This document shows positions 1-8,019 of a stretch of DNA of 64,000 nt, one piece after another (position 1 is the stretch's first letter; each line of letters begins with the position of its first letter). Location of the stretch: NCBI GenBank assembly GCA_028871555.1, contig JAGWNA010000001.1:62001-126000 (forward strand), read 5' to 3'. The position numbers and the translations under genes are program-made. This DNA is from Lysobacteraceae bacterium (GTDB lineage: Bacteria; Pseudomonadota; Gammaproteobacteria; Xanthomonadales; Rhodanobacteraceae). The notes under the pieces are model-generated. The model made no database searches, was not told the DNA's origin, and saw only the letters and a list, made by a program, of their open reading frames with translations.

Positions 1-1590
1 GACCAATTCGCACGCGCAGGCATCGCCGCCGCCGACGGGGACGAATCCGAAGCCATCCGCCTGCTGCGGGAGATTCCCGCAGGCGATGCCTCCATCGAGG
101 CGCGACGCAACGATTTGCTGGTCATGACCTACGTGCGCGAGAAGCGCCCGGCCGATGCGGTAAAGGTGGCGGCCGACTATGCCGCCAGGAATCCACACGA
201 CAGTGCTGCGCACCTGCTGTACGGAACCGCGCTGCTTGCAGCCGGTCGGCGCACTGAAGCACGCGCCCAATATTCCGAGGCCTACAAGCTGGATCCCAAG
301 AGTCTCACCGCGCTCCTGAACCTGGGCAACCTGGATTCACTCGAGGGCCATTATGGGGATGCCGGCATTCACTACAAAGCGGTGTTGAAAACGGATCCGC
401 GCAACGCCGTGGCCATGACCGCGCTCGGCAAACTTGCCATGCTGCAGGACAACAAGGCAGAGTCACTCAAGTGGTTCGAGCAGGCAATCGATGCAGCGCC
501 GAAGTCCACCACCCCCTATGTCGAACTGGTGGTGCTGTACAGCGAAAGCGGTCAGTTCGACAAAGCCGTAAGCATCGCCAAACGGCTGGTGACTGCCAGC
601 CCCGGCAACCCGGCGGCGCTCAACACCCTCGGTGCGGCTGAACTCAACGCCGGCCATCACGACGAGGCGTTGAGGCCGCTGCTGCAAGCCGTGAAGCTCG
701 CTCCACAGGAGCCCGTGTACCGCACGAATCTGGCGCGTGCGCAGATTCTCAGCATGGACACAAAGGACGCCGAAGACAATCTCGACGAGGTGATAAAGGC
801 CGATCCAGGTCAAGTGACGGCTGTGTCGCTGCGGGCATTCCTGAAGTTGCAGCACCACGATCTGCCGGGTGCCATCTCCCTCGCACAAACACTGCAGAAG
901 CAGCCCGCCACCAGGGCGGCGGGCTTGACGCTGGAAGGCGACCTGTACATGGCCAACAAGTCCTATCGCGAGGCCGCCGAGGCCTACCGGTTGGGATTGA
1001 AGCTGCATTACGACCGGCCTCTGGTGATAAAGAGCTTTCAAGCGCTTAGCGAAGGCGCGGCCAAGGAGCCGGAAGGCGTGCTGCGCGACTGGTTGGCCAA
1101 ACATCCAGACGATGCCGCAACACACCTGCTGTTGGCCCAGTACTATCTGAGCCATGCGCAGAACATGCTGGCTGCCAGCCAGTTCGAACACGTGCTGAAA
1201 GCGTATCCAGCCAACATCGACGCACTCAACAACCTCGCGTGGATTTACACAACGCAACACAATCCCAAGGCGTTGGCACTGGCGGAAAAGGCTTACAAGC
1301 TGGCGCCCAAATCGCCCAGCGTTGCGGATACCTACGGCTGGGCGCTGATCGCCGGTAATCAGCCCGGGCGGGCTCTCCCGATCCTGGTGAAAGCGGCCAA
1401 GGCGGCCCCCAGGGTACCGGCGATCCAGTACCATCTTGCCGTGGCCCAGGCACGCACCGGTGATAAAGCCGGCGCACGCACCACTCTTGAGGCACTGCAG
1501 AAATCAGGCGCGGATTTTCAGAACAAACAGGCAGCTGAAAAGCTCTATGGCGAGCTGGATGGTGCCGGTGTCGGTCCGGGCGACAAGTGA
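1..1590 (+). CDS. prsT: PrsT-type TPR protein of the exosortase locus, 5' partial
   Basis: The frame is open from the first base, so this is the C-terminal 529 residues of a longer protein whose start and possible lipoprotein signal lie outside the window. The visible part is almost entirely 34-residue tetratricopeptide repeats, with the usual small-residue and aromatic pattern (for example ALNNLAWIYT near the C-end). This matches the large TPR lipoprotein family (PrsT) that accompanies exosortase A polysaccharide loci, where it is thought to act as an envelope scaffold for export. The adjacent XrtA operon supports the assignment. It is transcribed towards that operon, not with it. A generic TPR protein cannot be excluded from this fragment alone. 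Confidence 0.8.
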   Translation, partial: DQFARAGIAAADGDESEAIRLLREIPAGDASIEARRNDLLVMTYVREKRPADAVKVAADYAARNPHDSAAHLLYGTALLAAGRRTEARAQYSEAYKLDPKSLTALLNLGNLDSLEGHYGDAGIHYKAVLKTDPRNAVAMTALGKLAMLQDNKAESLKWFEQAIDAAPKSTTPYVELVVLYSESGQFDKAVSIAKRLVTASPGNPAALNTLGAAELNAGHHDEALRPLLQAVKLAPQEPVYRTNLARAQILSMDTKDAEDNLDEVIKADPGQVTAVSLRAFLKLQHHDLPGAISLAQTLQKQPATRAAGLTLEGDLYMANKSYREAAEAYRLGLKLHYDRPLVIKSFQALSEGAAKEPEGVLRDWLAKHPDDAATHLLLAQYYLSHAQNMLAASQFEHVLKAYPANIDALNNLAWIYTTQHNPKALALAEKAYKLAPKSPSVADTYGWALIAGNQPGRALPILVKAAKAAPRVPAIQYHLAVAQARTGDKAGARTTLEALQKSGADFQNKQAAEKLYGELDGAGVGPGDK

Positions 1591-1649
1591 TTTGCCCGTT
1601 GGCATTGATCTACAGATCATTCGACCAGTCGCAAAGGTGTCGGCAACCC

Positions 1650-1930
1650 ATGTCTTTGGGAAGCGGGAAAAGACGGCGCAGTCGCGCGATCACCTGCGCG
1701 TCGAACTGGATCTGGAAGAAATCTTTTTCGCGTACCCTTTTGGCGAACAGGCGGATATGTCCCCCGAAGCGCTGGTAATGGCGAAAAAGGCGGGATACGG
1801 GGCCTGCTTGTCGGCCTATGGCGGCGTCAACCAGGTCCCTGTCGATGCATTCAACGTGTTACGCATGGGGGCGGACTTCAACTTCGGTCCCAACCGATTC
1901 GCGGCCCGGGTCGAAGGTTGGTGGACCCAA
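1650..1930 (+). pseudogene. polysaccharide deacetylase, C-terminal remnant
   Basis: Directly after the TPR gene, one forward frame carries a clear deacetylase tail: FAYPFGEQADM, then AGYGACLSAYGGVNQ, then FNVLRMGADF and RVEGWW. These correspond to the last conserved blocks of NodB-type polysaccharide deacetylases. The N-terminal half with the catalytic Asp and the metal-binding His pair is missing, no convincing start or ribosome site precedes it, and homology stops after the EGWW block. It is therefore a truncated relic. It differs from the intact DUF3473 deacetylase at 30347-31258. Boundaries are approximate. Confidence 0.7.
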
Positions 1931-2028
1931 ATACCGAGTCGTCCAGGATTCCGCAGGCAGTCAAGGCCTGTCGCTTGCCGCATTGCCCCGCTTTTTGCGG
2001 CGACGAACCGTTCGAGGATCGGTGGTTC

Positions 2029-2232
2029 TCACCGAGTGGCGACATAAAGCGCGAGAAGAATCAGCCCGGCGCCAACAATCCAACCGGTCGCCATCGTAGC
2101 CACGAGCCGACCTGCCTTGATGCGATTCAGGCGCCAATACAGATCGGTCAGCAGCCACCACAGGCCGGTGAAGACGGCAAGCGCAAAAATGCCCCAACCC
2201 AGATGACCGCATGTCCAGAAGAAGCCATTCAT
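2029..2232 (-). CDS. small two-helix inner-membrane protein
   Basis: A 67-residue protein with two hydrophobic helices (roughly residues 13-32 and 45-65) separated by a short basic loop containing RLNRIKAGR. Its start overlaps the stop of the decarboxylase-like gene by four bases (ATGA), so it is almost certainly translationally coupled to it. I do not recognise a family. By position it may help or anchor the decarboxylase-like enzyme, but this is inference. The gene ends about 100 bp from the deacetylase relic. Confidence 0.6.
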   Translation of the reverse strand: MNGFFWTCGHLGWGIFALAVFTGLWWLLTDLYWRLNRIKAGRLVATMATGWIVGAGLILLALYVATR

Positions 2233-2918
2233 GGGGCAGTCAAGCCCTCCGCAACAGCCGTTTGTCCCGCCCAGACGCGATCACCCGTACGCACCAACAG
2301 CTTCGTTGCAGCAGGCAGCTCAAGCACCACCGTGCTACCCAGCAAGATCCGGCCGATCCTCTGCCCTCTCTCGATCTCCTCGCCCTCACAAACCCAGGTC
2401 TCTATGCGCCGCGCCGCGAGGCTGGTGATCAAGCGCACCGCGACTTGTCCGGCATTCGTCGCAACCACCAGACGTTTTTGCACCGGACAGGCTTTCTCCC
2501 CAAGAAAAGCAAACTCCCGCCCCTCTCCATCCATGAAGTCGACTCCGTGCGATTCCACCTTGAGCACCCTCCCCGACACCGGGCTGCGTTGCACATGCAT
2601 GTCCCAAAAACTGAGTGCAATCACGAGGTAACGTATCTCCCCGCGCATGTCCGCACTGGTCACCAGACCGTCCGCCGGCGCCAGAATGCTGTTACCCGGA
2701 GACGCCATACGCTCGGGATCACTGTAAAAATGGCGCAGAAATGAACGTTGAAATCTCCCATCCTTCAACCACATGCGGATTTGCGCTTCAGGCCAGCGCT
2801 TGCGAGCAGGAAGCCAGCGCCGTATCAGCGGGGACGGATACGGAAAATAAAGCGCCCACAGCACGATGGCCGCGCCCAGCAGACCCAGGATCAAGATTTG
2901 CAGAACCAGCATCGTCAT
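2229..2918 (-). CDS. phosphatidylserine decarboxylase-family protein
   Basis: A 229-residue membrane-anchored member of the pyruvoyl-dependent phosphatidylserine decarboxylase family, which converts phosphatidylserine to phosphatidylethanolamine. An N-terminal transmembrane helix covers residues 4-24. Family motifs are in order: APADG near residue 80, FWDMHVQRSP near 105-113, and the self-cleavage motif LGST at 193-196, where Ser195 would become the pyruvoyl group. The length fits the short (type II) form. It is coupled to a small membrane protein through an ATGA overlap. The housekeeping psd of a gammaproteobacterium is normally about 280 residues, so this may be a second, specialised copy. 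Its placement beside the polysaccharide locus is unexplained. Confidence 0.8.
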   Translation of the reverse strand: MTMLVLQILILGLLGAAIVLWALYFPYPSPLIRRWLPARKRWPEAQIRMWLKDGRFQRSFLRHFYSDPERMASPGNSILAPADGLVTSADMRGEIRYLVIALSFWDMHVQRSPVSGRVLKVESHGVDFMDGEGREFAFLGEKACPVQKRLVVATNAGQVAVRLITSLAARRIETWVCEGEEIERGQRIGRILLGSTVVLELPAATKLLVRTGDRVWAGQTAVAEGLTAP

Positions 2919-3347
2919 TTCAGTCCGGGCCGGGCATCATGTCAGGCCTGCTGCCGGCGCCAAACCGTGCAACACGGCGCATCTGCGAGGTCGCCCCGCG
3001 ATCCGGGCGCGACTCGAATCCGTGAACTGCTGCGAATCCCGCGGGAGAAAACCCCGCTTTCGCTTCGGCAAAGTGACATGGCGACACGCTCACGATCCGG
3101 CGGAGACAGAGCGACGGCTGGCCATGAGGTTAGCGTAGGCGCGAACCCGCTGCCAAGCTTGCCGGGCGGCCCGAAGCGGCGGCATCCCGGTGGCAACTCA
3201 CATCCCGCTAACACCAGGTTCGGTACAAGACTGGCCCATGGGGCAACACATGGTCGGCGACAGGCCGCATTTGTCGTGGCCGTCTGACTCGATGCGATCG
3301 GCCCGGGCACCTGGTGCGACATCACGAGACGGCAGGATGACAAGTCC
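2919..3347. other. intergenic region between divergent genes
   Basis: This 429-bp stretch separates the decarboxylase-like gene (leftward) from the secreted-protein gene (rightward), so it should hold both promoters. I see no open frame with coding character, no strong sigma-70 hexamer pair and no convincing sigma-54 GG/GC pair at the right spacing. Confidence 0.4.
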
Positions 3348-5633
3348 ATGCGTACGAGCGAGCAAGCCGCACGGTCCAACGGGGAAAACCGGCATGGCCT
3401 GACCGCTGCGAAGATGCTGTGTGGATGCGCCGGCTGCGTGTTGATGCTTGGTGCGGTGCCGGCGTGGGCGGCGACGGTGGTGACGGACAACGTGATCAGC
3501 ACCATCGCGCAAGGGCAGACCAATGTCCTCGTCACCTTCGGCCAGGTCTTCAAGGCTGGCGACATACCCCGTGGCAGTACCGTAACCGCCACCCTCAAGG
3601 GCCAGCCGGTAGCCTTGCAGGTGGACGGCAAGGCCACCTATCCCGACGGCAGCCTGCGCCACGCGGTGCTGACCGTGATGGTGCCAATGCTGCCGGGCAA
3701 AGCAACGCTGCCGTTGACGCTTTCCGCGAGTCCTTCGCCAGCGGCCACCGCAGCGGGCCCGCCCATCAGCCTGTCGCAATTGCTTGCAACGAGCTATGAC
3801 GCCAGCGTGTCGCTCGACATCGGTGGCAGCAAATACACCGCGAACGCCCGTGCCCTGTTGCAGACGGTCAATGCCACGAACGCATGCAAGCCCTGGGGCA
3901 CCCAATGCAACCAGTGGCTTTCCGGCCCGCAGGCCAGCGAATGGATCGTCAACGGCCCGGTGACGGCGGCAGACGGCACGACCGACCCAAACCTGAGAAT
4001 CTACTTCGCGGTGCGCGCCTACGCGAACGGCTCGCATGACACCATACGCCAGGTACAAACCGACGTCATCGTGGAAAACACCTGGGCCTACACGCCACAG
4101 GCGCAGCCGCAGTACACGGCGACCCTGACTTCCGGAAACGAGGTCTACTCCAGTCCGGCACTCACCCAGTACGCCTACACGCGTTGGCACAAGGCGTTGT
4201 GGTGGAACCATGCCGAACCGCAAGTCTACTTGCAGCAGAACACCGGATATATCCAGGCGAGCAAGGCGGTGTCGCGCTACATGCCGTTGACGCCCGCCGA
4301 GAAATTCCTGGCCAGCCTGCGCCAGACCTGTGCGCCGCTGGATCACTGCGACCAGACCCAGAAGATGCACATGGCCGGGGCACAGGCAGCGATCGGTCCG
4401 CTGCCGCGCTGGACCAGCGTATACATCGTCGACCCGGACGTGCGCGCCTACAACTGGATGCTGGCCAACACGGATGCGCTGGGCGCCTACGGCATTCACT
4501 ACCGGGACCAGGCGACCGGCTGGCCGGTCAGCATCCAGCAGCGCCCCTACGTCACGACCGCGGCCTGGACCTACGCAAATGGCGTCGCAAAGCAGGCACT
4601 GGCAGGGTCTGCAGTCCACCAGGAGAAGGTTGCTGCCTACCGGCGTGATCTGCTGCCGACCTGCTTGAACAACACCGTGGTGACGAATTGCACATTGACC
4701 TCATATGCGACGGGTAATCCGAATCTCTGGGACAACGCGCACCAGCCGGCGCAATCGTACGTGCCGTACATGGTGACGGGTTCGTACTACTACATGTCCG
4801 AGCTGGCGTTTGCCGCCTCACTCAACGAAATCTGGTCAAATCCGGAGTACCGCGATTATTCAAAGGGGTTGATTGATCGAGGTCACAGTCAGGTGCGTGG
4901 CAAGGCATGGACGCTGCGCCAGCTGGCGGATGCGGCGTGGTTGTTGCCCGACGACTACCCACTGAAGGCCGAATTCAACGCGAATGTGGAAAACTCGCTG
5001 GCGGACTGGAATCAGAAGTACACCAACAATCCGAGCGCCAATCCGCTGGGACTGATGGACAGCGGTCATAGCTACAGCATGAACGGTGGCGCCAGGAACG
5101 CGATGGCGCCGTGGATGCACAACTTCTTCACCTGGTCGGCGGGCCACGCGGCGGAGCTGGGTTTTGCGGGAGCCGCGGAGCTGCGCAACTGGTTGGCGAA
5201 GTTCGAGATCGGTTTGATGACGGACTGGCAGGCCAGTCCCACCCAGGGTTATTGCTGGCTGGAAGCTTCCGCCTACACGCTGGTAGTTACCGAGCCCACC
5301 GGAAAAACCTACCTGCCGTCGTACAGCGCCATCTACGCGGCGACGTTCCCGAGTCTGGTCGGGCTGGCCTGCAATTCGCCGGCCATGGTGACCGCCATGG
5401 GAACGCTGGAAAAGAAACCGTGGCAAGCCGGCAAGATGCATGGGTATCCGCAGTCGGCAACGGGCTATCCGGCCAATCTGCAAATTGGGCTGGCCGCCGC
5501 TGCCGATAGTGCCGTGCCCAAAGCGCACGAGGCATGGAATCTTTTCGAGTCGCGCAGCATGAAACCCAGCGGCACGACCGCCTACAACAATTACCCCAAT
5601 TTCGCGGTGCTGCCACGATCCGTGCCGCATTGA
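3348..5633 (+). CDS. large secreted protein, possible carbohydrate-active toroid
   Basis: A 761-residue protein with a Sec signal peptide: a basic n-region, hydrophobic core MLCGCAGCVLMLGAVP and an AWAA cleavage region near residue 42. The first third is beta-rich and contains YPDGSLRHAVLTV, typical of RIFT-barrel-type N-domains linked to polysaccharide-acting proteins. The last third is helical, with motifs such as QVRGKAWTLRQLADAAWLLP and SGHSYSMNGGARN, and fits an alpha/alpha toroid as seen in lyases and hydrolases. No catalytic residues can be assigned. Its location beside an exopolysaccharide cluster makes a periplasmic or extracellular role on that polymer plausible. The start is the first ATG before the signal peptide and has only a weak AGGA upstream. 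Confidence 0.65.
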   Translation: MRTSEQAARSNGENRHGLTAAKMLCGCAGCVLMLGAVPAWAATVVTDNVISTIAQGQTNVLVTFGQVFKAGDIPRGSTVTATLKGQPVALQVDGKATYPDGSLRHAVLTVMVPMLPGKATLPLTLSASPSPAATAAGPPISLSQLLATSYDASVSLDIGGSKYTANARALLQTVNATNACKPWGTQCNQWLSGPQASEWIVNGPVTAADGTTDPNLRIYFAVRAYANGSHDTIRQVQTDVIVENTWAYTPQAQPQYTATLTSGNEVYSSPALTQYAYTRWHKALWWNHAEPQVYLQQNTGYIQASKAVSRYMPLTPAEKFLASLRQTCAPLDHCDQTQKMHMAGAQAAIGPLPRWTSVYIVDPDVRAYNWMLANTDALGAYGIHYRDQATGWPVSIQQRPYVTTAAWTYANGVAKQALAGSAVHQEKVAAYRRDLLPTCLNNTVVTNCTLTSYATGNPNLWDNAHQPAQSYVPYMVTGSYYYMSELAFAASLNEIWSNPEYRDYSKGLIDRGHSQVRGKAWTLRQLADAAWLLPDDYPLKAEFNANVENSLADWNQKYTNNPSANPLGLMDSGHSYSMNGGARNAMAPWMHNFFTWSAGHAAELGFAGAAELRNWLAKFEIGLMTDWQASPTQGYCWLEASAYTLVVTEPTGKTYLPSYSAIYAATFPSLVGLACNSPAMVTAMGTLEKKPWQAGKMHGYPQSATGYPANLQIGLAAAADSAVPKAHEAWNLFESRSMKPSGTTAYNNYPNFAVLPRSVPH

Positions 5634-5879
5634 CGAGTGGCTGCGCTGCGTCTCGCCGTACTCCCGTGCGCCGACGCATGTACTCTGCTCCGGCGGAGCC
5701 TCTCGCCAATTGTCTGTCGACGGCACTGGGGGCCGCGCGCGACCGATGAAAGAGAACCGGTCGCCAAAAAAACCGAGCCTCAAGCTTGCGACTTGGCCTC
5801 ACGACGCAGACCCGCGTTGGCGTTGCCGACCTTGCGATCTCCCTTGTGCGTTGGTCGTGGGAAACCGCAAATCGAAGGG

Positions 5880-5885
5880 TACAAT
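5880..5885 (+). promoter_or_regulatory. candidate -10 element for the acyltransferase gene
   Basis: TACAAT lies 27 bp before the chosen ATG at 5912, in a locally A-rich stretch within the 278-bp gap. The -35 region is weak (TTGGTC sits too far upstream), so this is only a candidate. Confidence 0.35.
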
Positions 5886-5911
5886 CCGTCGTCATCCCGA
5901 AAAATCCGTCG

Positions 5912-7975
5912 ATGGCTATGGCTATCCGAGACGTCTGCAACGCCGTGCGCCGCAAGGGGTTTTATCGCCCGGACATCGACGGCGTGCGTGCGCTTGCGGT
6001 GCTGGCGGTAGTCGCCTACCACTATTCACCAGCAAACTTTCCAGGCGGCTTCATTGGGGTCGACGTCTTCTTCGTCATCAGCGGTTACTTGATCACGGGG
6101 ATCCTGCTCAAGGCCATCGAGAACAATGAGTTTCCGACATTTCGTGGAATGCTGGTGGACTTCTACCAGCGCCGGATACGCCGCATCTTTCCATCGCTCA
6201 TCCTGGTACTGGTTGCCTGCCTCGTCGTTGGTTGGCTGGTGTTGTTCTCTTCGGAATATGAGCGCCTCGGGAAGTACGTCGCGGCCGGTGCCGGCTACGT
6301 GGAGAACTTTATCTTATGGAGTGAAGCCGGTTATTTCGACCACGCATCGATCGACAAAACACTGTTGCATCTGTGGAGCTTGTCGGTAGAGGAGCAGTTC
6401 TACATAGCGTGGCCACTACTGCTGTGGCTGATCACCCGCTGGCGCTGGTCGTTGCTGATGTCCATTGGCCTGATCGCGGCACTGACCTTTGTATTGAACG
6501 TGTCGCTGGTTCTCGGCGGCCACATCACTCATGCCTTCTATTCCCCCCTCCCCCGCACCTGGGAACTCATGGTGGGCGCATGGCTCGCAGCAGGGCACCG
6601 ACATGGTGTGCCCTGGTTGGCCAAGTGGCGCTCTGCGCAATCCTGGGCAGGAATTTCCCTCATCATGGCAGCGCTGGCTCTCATCGAGCCCACCAGTGCA
6701 TTTCCGGGTTTCTGGGCGCTACTTCCGGTGCTCGGTACGGCGCTGATCGTCAATGCGGGGCCGAACACGTTCTTGAACCGGCGCGTGCTGAGCTGGCGCC
6801 CGGCGGTATGGGTGGGGCTGATCAGTTACCCGCTGTATCTGTGGCATTGGGCATTGCTCTCGCTGGTGGTCATCGTGTTTGGCGACAGCAACCCGGCGTT
6901 CCGCCACGCATCCAGGCTCGTGCTGGTGGTGGTGTCATTCCTGCTGGCCTGGCTGACCTACCGCTACTTCGAGGATCCCATCCGCAGAAGCCGGCGAGAA
7001 TATACGGCGCTCGGCCTTACGGTCGCCGTTACGGCGTTGGGTGTGGCTGGTCTGGCCGTTTACGCGGCCTCAGGGTTACCGGACCGGCCAGCCAGTTTCG
7101 TTTCAGTCAGGGCCGAACAGTATGTGAAATCCATGCAGATGGGCACTCTCGCCAACTCCAAAGAGTGCTTCAACCCCCAGACGAAAATGACGCTTTTGCA
7201 AAGACAACGCCATGATGCGTATCTGCCAGACAAATGGTACTGCGACATTGGCGACACACGCTCCAAATCGCTGGTTCTGGCTTACGGTGACAGTCACGCG
7301 AGAGCCATGATTCCGACCCTGGACAAATACGGCAAGGCTACAAACACGAGGATTATTTTCTCATCCATCGGCAGTTGCCTGCCGCTGACGAACGTTACAG
7401 TGCGCACCGATTACCCGGACGCATGCCGCGAACTGGGAGACAAAGCCACCCGCCTGGCGAGTGAAATGCGGCCCAAGGCAGTCGTATTGATTGAAGCCTG
7501 GACAAGCTATATCGGCGCGGGGAGAATTCACATCCAAGGTTCCATCACCGGCGCCCAGGCGTTGCGCACCACATTGAGCGAAACGCTCGCGATTTATCAG
7601 ACGCTGGATATCCCCGTCGTGCTCATGCAGGACAACCCGCACCAACGCACGTCGGTCCCCAAGGCCAGCATTCGATTTGCCGTGAATCCGTCGGACCAAC
7701 GGCTGAACGCCGACGCGGTGACGCGACTCGAGTACGTGCGGCAACAAGCGGAAGCCAACTCCATACTCGAATCGGTCGCCGCGCGGTATCCACTGTCGTC
7801 GGTGCTGGAGGTCGGCAACGCGCTGTGCGACGAAGATATCTGCCCATGGGCAACACGGCATGAATTTCTCTACTACGACTCGGATCACCTGAGTGCTGCG
7901 GGAGCCTTGCGGGTTTATCCGGCGTTCGTTGCACACATGAACGCAATATTGATTCGCGGACGCGCGGGAAAGTAA
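5912..7975 (+). CDS. OafA/YrhL-type acyltransferase with SGNH domain
   Basis: A 687-residue integral membrane O-acyltransferase. The N-terminal acyltransferase-3 domain opens with YRPDIDGVRALAVL, then GFIGVDVFFVISGYLITG and LWSLSVEEQFYIAWPLLL, and spans about ten membrane helices to near residue 390. The C-terminal SGNH domain has GDSH at residues 459-462 and the DSDH block at 656-659. This fused architecture transfers acetyl groups to O-antigens and exopolysaccharides, with the membrane part passing the acyl group to the SGNH part on the periplasmic side. ATGs at 5912 and 5918 both fit the conserved N-terminus; a longer in-frame extension upstream looks non-coding. It probably O-acetylates the locus polysaccharide. 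Confidence 0.9.
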   Translation: MAMAIRDVCNAVRRKGFYRPDIDGVRALAVLAVVAYHYSPANFPGGFIGVDVFFVISGYLITGILLKAIENNEFPTFRGMLVDFYQRRIRRIFPSLILVLVACLVVGWLVLFSSEYERLGKYVAAGAGYVENFILWSEAGYFDHASIDKTLLHLWSLSVEEQFYIAWPLLLWLITRWRWSLLMSIGLIAALTFVLNVSLVLGGHITHAFYSPLPRTWELMVGAWLAAGHRHGVPWLAKWRSAQSWAGISLIMAALALIEPTSAFPGFWALLPVLGTALIVNAGPNTFLNRRVLSWRPAVWVGLISYPLYLWHWALLSLVVIVFGDSNPAFRHASRLVLVVVSFLLAWLTYRYFEDPIRRSRREYTALGLTVAVTALGVAGLAVYAASGLPDRPASFVSVRAEQYVKSMQMGTLANSKECFNPQTKMTLLQRQRHDAYLPDKWYCDIGDTRSKSLVLAYGDSHARAMIPTLDKYGKATNTRIIFSSIGSCLPLTNVTVRTDYPDACRELGDKATRLASEMRPKAVVLIEAWTSYIGAGRIHIQGSITGAQALRTTLSETLAIYQTLDIPVVLMQDNPHQRTSVPKASIRFAVNPSDQRLNADAVTRLEYVRQQAEANSILESVAARYPLSSVLEVGNALCDEDICPWATRHEFLYYDSDHLSAAGALRVYPAFVAHMNAILIRGRAGK

Positions 7976-7984
7976 AACCATTCG

Positions 7985-8000
7985 GCGCAACCCATTGCGC
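7985..8000. terminator. small hairpin between convergent genes
   Basis: GCGCAA and TTGCGC flank a 4-base loop in the 44-bp gap between convergent stops. There is no T-run on either side, so terminator function is uncertain. Confidence 0.25.
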
Positions 8001-8019
8001 GATCGACGGACCACGCCGC

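Noticed and set aside
1436-1649. Independent gene beginning inside the TPR gene
   Set aside because: Its first part is out of frame within the TPR coding sequence and has no conserved content; only the later deacetylase-like tail is meaningful.
3180-3347. Sigma-54 promoter before the secreted-protein gene
   Set aside because: TGGCA-like sequences occur, but the GG-N10-GC spacing is not met.
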